Assembly (NCBI GenBank): GCA_021018815.1
Contig: JAITYX010000005.1
Location: 10,400,001-10,464,000, forward strand
Reading direction: 5' to 3'
Length of the DNA: 64,000 nt
Source: Talinum fruticosum
Lineage: Eukaryota > Streptophyta > Magnoliopsida > Caryophyllales > Talinaceae
The translations under genes were made by a program, and so were the position numbers. Below the pieces are notes generated by a model. It had not been told where the DNA came from and ran no database searches. It was given only the letters and a program-made list of their open reading frames with translations. Below are positions 1-10,253 of the stretch, piece after piece. How positions within the stretch are numbered: the stretch's first letter is position 1; the number at the start of each line of letters is the position of its first letter.

Positions 1-879
1 CCTAAGATAGACGAGATAATTGAATATATCATAGAAATATCTAGGAAGGCAGAAACAAACATTCTTCTTCTAGATATCATGAAATGCAAACGTCGTTGTT
101 CCTTAAAGATCTATTCACGAACAAATTAAAATTAAAAAGGAACAAAAAGATAAGTGTGGGGGAGAATACATCTACTGTTTTTCAAAAGAAATTTCCCGCT
201 AATTGTAAGTATGTAGGAGACCGGATCTGTTTAGTGTGGGAAATGTAATTAAATGATCCTTGAGCTGCAGAGGTGTCGAGTCAAACACAATAAACAAAGG
301 CACTCGGTTGGGAGGCAACCTAACATTTGTCAAGGACGTTTCTATAATCTTTACTTTTTTATTTTATTTTACATGCATTAGGGACAATGCATGAATTACG
401 TGTGGGGAGTGCATCCTACATTTTAATTTTATGAATTTAATCTTATTAGAGTATTTAGTTTTTGAAAAAAAATTCGAGTGTCTTTCTTGTGAAGAAATGC
501 ATGAACATGAATGTATGCTAGGTTAACTTGCTTAAAAATTTCTGTTTATAGTTTTTTGTTTTCCCTTTGTAAGTGAGAAATTTGAGCATTGTCATTTAGA
601 GTTTTTGAGTTGATCCTCATATATTTCTTCCATTAGTGACAACCATAATTTTTCATTTTTATTTGATCATGTCATATGACTGCCGTAGAGGTAATAAATT
701 GACTTAAACTCTTCACCTAAAGTACTGAATTAAACAGAATAACCATTCAATAAAATCAAATGATCGAGAAAAAGAAACTCACAAGCACAACATCGCTCCG
801 TGATTCAATAATTTCTTATGGTATACATTGTACAACATTACTTTGTGCATAGCACGGGTCCGGACTAGTTTGAATTTAT
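1..879 (+). mobile_element. Athila-like gypsy post-pol relic
   Basis: There is no open frame of note here. Two blocks are typical of the noncoding stretch after pol in plant Athila-type Ty3/gypsy elements: a GTGTGGGGGAG block near 154-165, and GGTTGGGAGGCAACC near 306-320, followed by GGGACAATGCATG and GTGTGGGGAG near 381-410. The rest is AT-rich with nothing recognisable. Lineage is assigned from memory of these motifs. The element's other parts lie outside the window. Confidence 0.55.
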
Positions 880-1305
880 TCATATCCTTGACTAATCTTG
901 GACTAAGGTATTTTCATACTTTGAGTACCACTTTGATTTATTTTCGCAAGATGATCAAATTTGATTAATCTTAATTTGAAAAGCAAAAACAACCGACTTC
1001 TTACCATTAACCACCAGCAGTACGGAAAAGCCACATTTTTAGGATGGCTCGGACACCGTGTCGGGGTTGTTTGTTTCTATTTCTATTAAACTTCGACTTT
1101 GAGTCTAACGGTTGTTTCCACCCAAGTTTTCGAAACAACGAGAGGGTTGGATTACTTTTTGAGCTAAGGACCAATGCACAACGTCTATATTCACAACGTT
1201 CTATTTATGAGGGACTCGAGACTATCCGTTACAACGGCTAGTGAAGCTTCCTAGTCAAGACTAAGACACAATGGTTGTTTGCTTTGCTGATTATAAATGG
1301 AAGTC
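880..1305 (+). mobile_element. old copia-type LTR fragment, sense orientation
   Basis: This stretch is a diverged reverse complement of the copia LTR copies at 2107-3589, 54236-55706 and 62782-64000. Shared landmarks in order are a TACTTTGAGTACC block near 924, GGCTCGGACACCGTGTC near 1045, a GCACAACGT block near 1176, CCGTTACAACGGCTAG near 1227 and a TATAAAT box near 1292. It is cut off at 1305 by the Tat LTR that follows. It is more diverged than the other copies, so it is either older or from a sister family. Confidence 0.6.
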
Positions 1306-3795
1306 TCGTAGGAACCACGGTTCCCGAGAGGCCCCGAGCTTCCCCACGAATTGGCGGGCTTTTATAAATTTTTCTTTTTCGGTTTTTTGAAGATAAAAAA
1401 TGATTTTAGGATTTTGAAGATTGATTTTAGAAAGTAGGGATGGATTTCTTATTTAGATTTTTGAATTTTATATATCAAGTTAAAATGAATTAAATAAGAT
1501 TGAGTGGCTGTTTTATTAATTATTTTATTTTAGAAATTATCTTAAGAACTCTCGGGATATTATATCTTAACCGAAAAATAAAGAAAACTAGGGTTTGTTA
1601 AATTTTTCATGGGGCTTAGGGGTCAAATTGGTGTGAAAACACTTGGTTTGGACCCAAGACTCACCTGTCGACCACTCGGTGCTGGCTTTTGCCAAGCACT
1701 CGGTGGTCGGCGGCACCGGCCGAGGGCTACGACCGAGGTCATCAACCTTGGCCTCTAGCCTGGCTGGCAGATCCGAAAACGTTTTTATCATTCTGTTAGA
1801 AAAGCCGAGAAGAAATCGGATAGAAATAAATCGAAAATAGGAGTCGCTAGTCGGGTTTTTAGGAATGAAAAACTAACAGAAAATCAAATAAATAAATGTT
1901 ATTTCAATCTCAATATAGGAAAACTAAGTTGAAAAAAGCTAAAAAAGTGACTTCATCGATCTAAAGCCGAGAATCGGATTCATGGTTGAGGGTACCAAAT
2001 GTAGGGATAAGCCCTTTCATTCCTCCCAGCAAACGACGACCACTACTAGTTTACATAACATATTAAACACAAGCATACAACATGCGATCGAAATTAAAAG
2101 CAACTATAAAGGTTTGCTCGTGGAAAGTCTAAGTCACCCTAGAGGAGGCTGAATAGGGTGATGAGAAAATTTAAACAAACTTAGAATCTTTTTGCTTGAA
2201 AAAGATAAATAGCTGAGTCCGAGTCTCGATTGGACTTAGAAATGTATGCACTTAGAAATATGTGGAAACCCTCTTGGGGCAAAAAACCAAGGACAAGTAC
2301 TAATCCAAGCACCAAGTCAAATCCACTATTTTGAATCCTCAAAATACAATGGACTAACTCTACCAAAATTGCTCCCTTAGACAATTCCTTATAATGTTTT
2401 CCTAGAGTCGAAGTTCCCTTATCCGATCTAGTACTTCCTAACCGAGATAACCTTTATAGCTAGGGACAACTGAGCTGAGTTAACCCTTACGTCTCGGTCA
2501 AGGGACCTTACTCGAAAGTAAGAGAAGTATGTAACTTATTACAAGACTTTACAACTCGTAAAATATTAATTACAAGTCGGGAGTTGTAAATAGAAGATTG
2601 AATATGAAAACAATGACTTTTGCTTAAGTAATGTGTTTCAACAATAGTTCCAACAATCTTCAAGTCTTGTGAAGTGGCTTCTATTTATAGATGAGCAAGC
2701 ATAATGACCGTTATGTCTTGGTTCCGAACGAAGTCTTTACTAACCGTTGTAACGGCTCTTCGAGTCACTTAGAAAAGATCCGTTGAGATGTAAACGTTGT
2801 GCAACGGCTCTTGGCTCCTAAAGGTGCTCCAGTCAGCTGGTGATGTCCGAAAAGTAAGGTGGAAACCACCATTGATCTTGGCGTTGTAGTTTTCCAGCTT
2901 TGGAAATAGACAGTCCCGACACCGTGTCCGAGCCTTGTTCGAAGTAGATAAAGCTTGTTTGCTAGTGATTGACGGTTAGAAGCCGGCTACTTTTGTATTT
3001 CAAAAATGAGATAACCTCGTTTGAATAACCTACAAAAGGAAACCACTTAGGTTCTCAAAGTATAAAATACTTTGGTCCAAAATTGGGCACAGATAATAAT
3101 TTAATTAAGACAATTAAGTGCATAATTATCTTAGGCCTAGAAGAGTGGAATTTTCCGAGTCTAATATTCAATATACTCAAATTCCATCAGAGTCAATCCT
3201 AAGGATGATCAAGTGAGAAAGAATAGAATCATCATAGTATAACAACTTGATCTGGACAAATAATTCTCAAACAAACAAATTGACTTAGAAAAAGAATTAA
3301 CACCGTAATTTACTTTGCGTTGAAGTATGCAGCCATAACTCGGAATAAAAGAGTTAGAGAAATTATTTGAACAGGCGATAGTTCTAAGTAATGTCCGAGT
3401 GAGTCGAAATATCAGTACGTAAGATATACAAGAATGTGCTTTCGAGTCGGTTAGAAACAAAGGAAAACTTATACAAGAGTTTCTATATTACTCGTAATGT
3501 CTTGAAGTCAAAACTTATGAGGGATGAGGTTTATACTTGAGTCTTCATGTAGTACTTAGAATGTTTTAGAGTTAGAATCTGAGTCTTCAAACTAAAATAT
3601 GATAATGAAAGAGGTAAAGGAAAATAATAAAAGCGACAAAGAAAATAAATGCGGAAAGAAAAGAAAATGCGAAAAGAAAAGAAAGCGAGAAACTAAAAAG
3701 ATTATATCGGGCACGGAGGAATTAAAAACGATAGAACTTTTCTCCACAATATGGAAAGCAATAAAAATATAAAATAAATAACTGTCGAGAAGGCC
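1306..3795 (-). mobile_element. Tat gypsy G0: 3' LTR, first part
   Basis: This is the 5'-most part, as read on the plus strand, of a minus-strand LTR beginning T(c)GTAGGAACC. It aligns in order with the complete LTRs at 10254-12254 and 36525-38531: GAACCACGG start, CTTCCCCAC block, GGTGTGAAAACAC block, AAAACTAACA block and GGAGGAATTAAAA block. It contains a solo copia LTR (2107-3589) and stops at 3795, where element G1 begins. Its continuation is at 34446-34923. An extra C in its first TG (1307) follows the indel pattern described in the findings. Confidence 0.85.
2107..3589 (-). mobile_element. solo copia LTR with TSD AACTA
   Basis: This is a complete LTR of the C1/C2 copia family inserted into the G0 LTR. 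On the plus strand it runs from TAAAGGTTTGC (TGAAGG in sister copies; G to A at the second base) to GAGTCTTCA. It is flanked by identical 5-bp duplications AACTA at 2102-2106 and 3590-3594. No internal region remains, so it is a solo LTR left by LTR-LTR recombination. A TATA-type box (TCTATTTATAG on plus, near 2681) lies in it on the minus strand. Confidence 0.92.
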
Positions 3796-4225
3796 CGTAG
3801 ACACCTAAAATGTGTCGTCCCTTATCTCTTTTAATTAAGTAATTTATATTGTTGGCCCGATGATGAAATCCCGAGTCCCGTTTGTAGATTTGGATCATGA
3901 TTCGTGTCCGATTGTTGCGACGGAAGCCGATAAACTACAAAGAACCCCTAGCACCAAATAAATAGCATTTTACATTGGGTCGGTCCAAAAATCCCTTTTC
4001 TTTCGGACGATCGAAGCTCGGGTCAAGCTTCGAGTTAACGGAAGTCCGGTGAAGCGTACGTGAGATTTCAAGTTTAAAATTCTATGTTTCACTTTTGTTC
4101 CACCCGACACGAAGCTGAAGAGCTCCGGATGACGTTAAGCGCCGCATTTCATGATAAAAACATCAAAGTGTTGCGTTTTGCTCCAAAACAGTCCGCGAGA
4201 GACACATAGCTCACTCCCCTCAAGA
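3796..4225 (+). mobile_element. Tat gypsy G1: 5' LTR, truncated
   Basis: This is the sense start of a Tat LTR: CGTAGACACC (TGTAGACAC in the 3' LTR at 32541), then the GGCCCGATGATGAAATC block near 3854 and a CTCACTCCCCTCAAGA block near 4211. It matches 32541-32960 in the same direction. The remaining 1.5 kb of the LTR, the primer site, gag and protease are missing. After 4225 the sequence jumps to pol-proximal material, so one large deletion removed the element's 5' third. Confidence 0.78.
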
Positions 4226-4859
4226 TGATTGCTATATATTAGAAAAGGAGGCACCCTACATCCTAGAAAAGGGACAATGCACACCAGATTGGATCAACTT
4301 GGCTGGGAATAACATATTCGGTCTCGCTATTTGGATAGGAAAAGAACCTAGAGGGGAATTCGGTCTCAGTACTATCACGAGTTATGTTGTACCCACAGTT
4401 GATTCGTCTAGATTTATCACCGAAGTCGATAATGAAGGGTCCAAGCACGTTATTAGGATTCATCCCGAGGAGGGCCATGAATTCGCTATTAGCTTAGGAG
4501 CGCATCCCCTTCCCGAGTCTAGTATTAAGGCTTTCGTTTCTCCTTATATTGCTTCTAGTTCTTTTTTAATTCTATTGTTTCCAATTCCACATCTTCTGTT
4601 TTGAGTCCGATGTACTTGTTTCTTCATTCAATAAGATGAACCTTTACGCTTACTCTTTGCCTTCTCCTCGTTTTCAATTGTTTTTCCTCTAATGATGAAC
4701 AAGAAATCCCTAAAGAATTAATGAAAGCTATGGAAGATCACGAAAATCACTCACCAATAATAGAGGAAACAATAAACAATTAATTTAAGATCGGTTAATC
4801 AACCCCAAGAGGTTAAGATCGGGAAAACACTTTATCCGAGAAGAGCGAAGAAATTTACT
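4226..4859 (+). pseudogene. G1 relic upstream of reverse transcriptase
   Basis: This links the truncated LTR to the RT. One open frame (4299-4604) contains an IGKEPRGEFGL stretch that could be a worn G-patch, as found between protease and RT in Tat elements; this is a weak guess. Around 4790-4880 the translation, across frames, gives a KIGKTL-like stretch followed by a charged helix. That is the usual lead-in to the Tat RT (LKEFIDLFAWSYKDM), which begins at 4863. In-frame stops are present (for example near 4783). Confidence 0.5.
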
Positions 4860-5250
4860 TTGCGCCTTAAAGAGTTCATAGATCTCTTTGCATGGTCCTA
4901 CAAAGACATGTCGAGGATAAATCGAAGTATAGTGGAACATAAAATTCCACTTTACGAAGATGCTAAGCCGATTAAGAAGAAACTCGGGAGGATGAAACCC
5001 GATTGGGCATCGAAGATTAAGGAAGAAGTCCAGAAACGGTTAGAGGTCGGATTTATTAGAGTAGTTCACTATCCTCGGTGGGTAGCAAACATATAGTATC
5101 GGTTCCGAAGAAAGATAGTAGGGTTCATATGTACGTTGACTTCGTGGAGCTGAATAAAGTAAGTCCCAAGGATGATTTCCTGTTACCCCATATCGACATC
5201 CTTGTAGATAACACAGCGAGACATACTCCGCTTCGTTCATGGACGGTTAC
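4860..5250 (+). pseudogene. G1 pol: reverse transcriptase, N-terminal half
   Basis: This is the RT of a Tat-lineage Ty3/gypsy element, which would copy genomic RNA to cDNA. The order of motifs is LFAWSYKDM (4885 on), KPIKKKLGRMKPDWA, IKEEVQKRLEVGFI, then after a frame change SVPKKD, YVDFVELNKVSPKDDF and LPHIDILVDN, ending in the worn FMDGYSG motif at about 5235-5250. There is a frameshift near 5080, so two frames (4860-5096 and 5078-5250) carry the domain. It is split by solo LTR T1 and continues at 8453. The first ATG is not a true start: the protein is the middle of a polyprotein. Confidence 0.9.
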
Positions 5251-8200
5251 TCGTAACACCCCAAAACACCCCCTAGGAGTATTACATCGCCGGAGTTCCT
5301 TACGGGAACTCCCAAGGCTCTGTCAAGTGTTAGTTTGGCTCTCTAATCCCAACTTAGAGGTATTAAAGGTGGTTTCCCAAAGGAATTTGAGATTTTCTAA
5401 AAATTTTGGCGGAGTTCTGTTTGTAATATGGACTATCCCATAGGTGTAAAGCCTTAAACCCTACATAAAAGCATAATATAACTCAACGAGCCACACGCTC
5501 GGAGTATACAACTCAACGGCCATACGCCGAGTCCAACCAGATCATGCGATAAAACTTAAAACAATCGAAATGGTTTATGATACATCGGTACAACTATATG
5601 AACTAAATTACGAGTACAACATTTAAAAACATAAGAATGCATGTCAGCCACTTGAGTCACTTCAACGATCAACAATCAGCGAGTCAGCAAAAGTCCGGAG
5701 TATGCTAAGTGTAGATCATGCTTCGAAAGGGTACTCGCAACACTCGGGGAGGGAAAGGGGAAAATTTTATAGGGGTAAGCAATAAACCACGGGCTCACCG
5801 AGTCTTACACCCTTAAAATGGAAATTCTTTACACATACTACTCATAATAATGAAATTGGTGAAAACATAATAACATAATACAAATCTAGATATTTTCAAT
5901 GAAATCTCTTGCAATGAAAAGATCATAACTCTTTAATCACTTAAAAGCACGATTTCACATTCATGAATAATTCTTTAGGGGTTGAATCAACTTTTCCGGG
6001 CCTTCGAGGATTCGAACTAGCACTTCTTTATTTCAGGACACGACCCGAACAAAAGGATCCCGGGACCTATCTTCGGGAAGTCTCATAGCGGGCATCCCGC
6101 CTCTGCAGGACCCCTATTAGAACCTTTCCCTCGAAGTTTCTAGCCGAGCGTCCCCAGTTCGAACCCTTCAAGTATGTTAAACAATCCGTAGCCTATCGAT
6201 TCAAAACTTTTTGCACATACTCATCCATCACATTCACTTTAACAGACTTTCTCAATCGATTTAGCATCAAGGAAGGCATGACATCATGTGTCACCCATAT
6301 AAATTCACTTTCTCAAATCAATTTGACACACTTGGAAGGCATAACACTATGTGTCATCCCTCCAAATTCAATTTCTCAAGGAGCTTTGCTTCTTTAAAAA
6401 CATAATCACGTTTGAAAGGTAATTCACAAGAAGTTGCATTCAAGGATCATTTCATGTAGAATACAAAATGCCTTTCAAAACCACTTTTGAGCATCACGTA
6501 AAGAAATCACTTAACATGAATAGCCACCATTCAATGCAAGCAATCATTCTCAACTCTTTCCAACTATATCTTTTTCAATCCACCACTCTAGTACAATTAA
6601 TTTCCATTTTCCGAGCCACAATAACCACAAGCGGACACCACCTAATTGAACGTTCCCACTTTTCACCATTCATTGTCTTTTCCTCAATTCCTCATTCTAG
6701 GTGTCAACTTTATAAATCAACTTCCTTTGCTCATATTCGGCCATATAATTCCTAATCTCATTTTATCTCTTAAGTTCCTCTTGTTAGGTTCATCTTCCAA
6801 CTTAATTTCATCTCAAAGCTTAGATAGATTCTAAACTCAACTTAACCTTACAATTCCCCGCTCGTCGTTTCCCCGCCTCAAACTCCCATTGTATGTCGCT
6901 ATCTTAGTAATCAACTCATGTTCATCCACCCTTAATTATATAACTCTCAATCGCATTTTATTATTCAATTTCGTTAGCTACGCTTACCTTCCCGTTCAGT
7001 TCAACCTCGAGGATTTAAATATACTTCAAACTTAATTAACCCGACAATCACCTACTTCTAGCCTCAATTGTGCATCACTTAATATGAATTCATACTCCTC
7101 GTGTACTTCCCTCATTATTTCCCGATATTAGCAATCATTTCTTAATGTCACAATCTCGAGTAAATCTCTACGGCTCAATCTGAAATATTAATTCACAATT
7201 TATACCCAAACCACAACGTGCTCATCCCCATCCCCAACTGCCCAAATTCCCGATACTACTCATTATACCCAAGCAACCCAACTCCATCCGAATTCCCTGG
7301 TTTCCAATTCGAGGCCTAAACAAGTATCAATTCCCTTCACAACTCTTAATTCAACTTTCAGCGAGTTACTAAACTCGTTCAATAGCATACATGTTCAATA
7401 TTCACAATCACATTCAACAATCACAATAAACTCATTTGGATTTCGAAATTACTAATAGTTTAGAGTATAAGACTACACACCGAAATTCTCGGGTTTGGAA
7501 TTGATTGAATTGTTTACTCGTCTCTGTTCTACATTCGGTTACGTTCGGTTTCAGGGACTCTCGCTTCCTCTTGCTTCGGTTCAGCGTTTTGGTTTCCTGC
7601 CGCCCCTCGGTCCGGCCCTCGCGCGTTCGCCGCTGGTCCTCCCCCTTGCCGTCGTTGATTTTCCCGGTCCCCGGCCCCTCGGACTCTCTCTCTTGTCTAT
7701 ATCTGTTTCAGGTCTTTCTTTCGCCCTCGCTCCCTTCCGATCTGTCGCTCTCTTCCCTTCGCTTGTCGCCTACTCGCGTCGCCGGCTACCGCCTTTGGTT
7801 CTGCGGCGGTCGCTAGCCCCTCGGTCTTCCTGGCCCTCGCACGCTCGCCTCCTCCTCTCTCGCCTTCTTGCGGCAGTGGCCCTCTCCTTCTCTCGCTCCT
7901 CCATTTCCCTTGCGTGCATCGGCCTCCTTCCCTCCGTTCGCCGCTCGGCTCGCCGGCCTCCAGCCTCGGCTTCGGTTCCCGTGCACCCTCTCTCTTTCTT
8001 TCTCGGTCCTCCCTCTTGCGTTTCCCTTTTATTTTTCCTCTGCTCGGGCCTCCAAGGCCCCCTTTTTACCTCGCCTCTCTCCACCGCTTAACTTTATTGG
8101 ACCCCAACTTATCTTTGTCATCTCTTTATAATTAAGCTAAAGTAATCACTAGCCCATATACGACAAGTCCATTTCTCCCGCCTTCCGTCCTTTTACTGCT

Positions 8201-8452
8201 GCTGTATCCTAACTTATTTTAATACGCCGGCCACGACAATTCCTAATCACCCAACAGTTTAGCTTAGATGGAAAAAAGGGAGGCCATTTCCTTGATTTAG
8301 TTGATTCGTCGGTAGCTTCCGAAGAAATATCGAACTAATACGTCCGGTCGTAAATAAAATCCGTCACTCACCCCCTAGATTGGCGGAATAACACTCAATA
8401 ATTCCATGCTTTACAGCTGCTTTTCGTTAAAATTGCGAGTATTATAGTTACA
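5251..8452. mobile_element. solo LTR T1 (TGTAACRCCCC type) inside G1 RT
   Basis: About 3.2 kb begins T(c)GTAACACCCC and ends GTTACA, sitting exactly in the FMDGYSG codons of the RT, which resume at 8453. Its ends match T2 and T3, and 5380-5540 resembles 50870-51030 in T3, in the same direction (TTTTCTAAAAATTTTGGC block, then AACTCAACGAGCCACACGC). The type recalls Tekay/Del-like gypsy LTRs. No internal region is present. A clean 5-bp duplication cannot be made out. Positions 6200-7480 are AT-rich without coding signal. Positions 7540-8095 are a GC-rich island (see separate entry). Confidence 0.75.
7540..8095. other. GC-rich pyrimidine-skewed island in T1
   Basis: A CpG-rich block, strongly C/T on the plus strand, ends about 350 bases before the LTR end. 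It gives overlapping long open frames on both strands (Leu/Ser/Pro-rich forward, Arg/Glu-rich reverse). These are expected by chance in such biased sequence and share no motif with a known protein. T2 and T3 have a GC-rich block in the same relative place. Confidence 0.6.
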
Positions 8453-9110
8453 CTGGGTACAATTAGGTAAAGATGGCCGACGAGGATATGGAGAAGACGA
8501 CCTTCTTCACTCAATGGGGACGTATTGTTACCTGGTGATGCCATTTGGGCCCAAGAACGCCAATGTGACATACCGGAGGACGACTATGACGTTATTGCAC
8601 GATATGATCCACAAAGAAGCCAAAGTCTATGTGGACAACATGATCATAAAGTCCAAGGATAGGGCAGGGCACCTACCCGAGCTTAGAAAATTCTTCAAAA
8701 GACCGAGAAAGTACAATATGCACCTTAAACTTCAAAAGTGTGCCGTGGGGTAACCTCAAGCAAGCTGTTAGGCTACGTTGTCGGTCTTAGTGGAATCAAA
8801 GTTGATCTATCCAAGATCAAAGCTATTCAAGAAATTCCATTGTCAAAATAGAGAAGGAGATATGGGGTTTCCTAGGACGTTTATAGTACATTAGTCGTTT
8901 CATATCAAAACCGACTATGGTCCGTAAACCTCTTTTTAAGAAGTTGAAGAAAGGGTCCGAGCCTATTTGGGATACCGAGTGCCAAAAAGCATTCGAAAAG
9001 GTTAAGGAATATCTAGCTAATCCTCTAGTGCTAGTTCCACCCCAACCAGGGAAACTCGTATTTTATACCTCACCACAACAGAGACAACCATGGGAGCCAT
9101 GCTAGCTCAA
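8453..9110 (+). pseudogene. G1 pol: reverse transcriptase, C-terminal half
   Basis: RT resumes after T1: DMEKTTFFTQWGTYCY across a frame change, VMPFGPKNA, then YVDNMIIKSKD at 8628. The family motif is Y-x-DD; here the second aspartate codon is AAC, so the active site is lost. The thumb/connection follows (LGRF-like near 8868, then a frame from 8917: PLFKKLKKGSEPIWDTECQ, typical of the RT/RNase H tether). Frameshifts and stops occur near 8750 and 8850. The lesion at the active site is a CpG to CpA change. Confidence 0.9.
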
Positions 9111-9310
9111 TGAGATGGAAAGGAATAGTACGCGATATATTATCTAAGCGAGAAACTCTTATATTATGAGACTAGATACACGCCATTAGAGAAGACATCA
9201 TTAGCATTAGTCGAGGCTACCAAGAAGATCATGCACTACATGTTGGGCCACATAGTACATGTGGTAGCACGGATGGATCCCATCGGTAGCAAGATGGACT
9301 ATCTTGCCAT
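9111..9310 (+). pseudogene. G1 pol: first RNase H domain
   Basis: The RNase H of Ty3/gypsy elements removes the RNA strand during cDNA synthesis. Seen here: YYLSEKLLYYETRYTP, LEKTSLALVEATKK and HYMLGH, which is the conserved core of this domain, following a worn TTETTMGAMLAQ stretch near 9076-9107. A stop (TAG at about 9126) and a stop near 9317 break the frame. It lies directly after the RT tether and before a second RNase H, the arrangement that marks the Tat lineage. Confidence 0.8.
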
Positions 9311-9419
9311 CAAAATTTGAACTCAAATACATCCCTAAAAAGTAATCAAAGGAAGGGTATTGTCGGAATTCTTAGTCGATCTACCTATAATTGAACACCT
9401 TGACTTTCCGGACAAAAAT

Positions 9420-9800
9420 ATCTTACAAGTAGAGGTAGACGTTTAGACAATGTACTTCGACGACACTTCCAATTAGAAGGGCTTTGGAGTAGGGATTCTT
9501 CTAGTCTCACCAGAGGTCACCAATAATGTTGCATAGTATGAAGCGTGCATCAAGGGACTTGAAGTTGCTATAGAGATCGAGGCCAAGAATATTAGGGTTT
9601 TCGATGACTTCGGTCCGATCATTAATCCGATTTCGCAAAAATGGAAGGTACGTAGTGAAGCCTTGGCACCGTACTGTGTACATCCGATTGAGCTATCAAA
9701 ATATTTTGAAAGCATTTCCTACACCTACTTTCCTAGGGATGACAACCAGTTTGTGGATGCTTTAGCCAAATTAGCATCTATGATTAATATCCCTAGCGAC
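9420..9800 (+). pseudogene. G1 pol: second (aRNH-type) RNase H domain
   Basis: This is a type I RNase H-like domain of the kind gained by Tat elements. Motifs: MYFDDTSN at 9450 (the family has FDG), KGFGVGILLVSPE at 9477, YEACIKGLEVA at 9539 and PRDDNQFVDALAKLASM at 9736, the last holding the C-terminal acidic residue. Stops occur at 9445, 9474 and 9535. Having this domain in addition to the first RNase H is the main reason for calling the element Tat rather than another gypsy lineage. Confidence 0.85.
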
Positions 9801-10253
9801 ATTCATTCAATGCCCATCAACATAGAGCGACGGAATCAGCCTGTGCACGTCTACGTACTAGAAACCAGTTGTTATCATGACATCTATCAATATCCAGATA
9901 AGCAAGAGTATCCATTGGACTCTACGCCTAGAGCCCAACGAGCCACAAGGATGTTGGCAGCCCAATTCTTCATCAATCAAGGGCAACTATATAAGAAAAC
10001 CAACACATCGATTAGCTTACTTTGTGTCAACCAACATGAAGCAAAGCGCATCATGGATGAGATTCATAGTGGGGAATGTGGACCTCATATGAATGAAAAA
10101 ATGTTGGTTTAGAAGATTCAGAGGCTACGATACTATTGGTCGACCATAATAGCAAATTGCCATGAATTTGTCAAGAAATGCCACAAGGGTCGGTGTTTGC
10201 AAATTTACAAGCACCAACCACCATTATTTCTCACAACATTGGCATCACCCTGG
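9801..10253 (+). pseudogene. G1 pol: linker and integrase zinc-binding domain
   Basis: The frame 9663-10112 runs from the second RNase H through a linker into the integrase HHCC domain: EAKRIMDEIHSGECGPHMN at about 10041, then, past a stop at 10110, RLRYYWSTI, CHEFVKKCHK and QIYKHQPP. The His pair and Cys pair of the zinc site are visible. The reading is cut at 10253 by a solo Tat LTR and continues at 12255, where the core domain starts. Confidence 0.88.

Noticed and set aside
4299..4604. Open frame as a host gene exon
   Set aside because: It sits between G1 LTR and G1 RT in phase with a decayed Tat pol; a worn G-patch or linker is more likely, and no other exon is found.
7495..8091. 198-codon open frame, plus strand
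   Set aside because: It lies in the GC-rich island of solo LTR T1; overlapping frames of similar length occur on both strands, it is Leu/Ser/Arg-rich without a motif, and the island fully explains it.
5247..8457. A 5-bp target duplication for T1
   Set aside because: Left flank GTTAC and right flank CTGGG do not match; small indels at the left edge prevent a firm call, so none is claimed.
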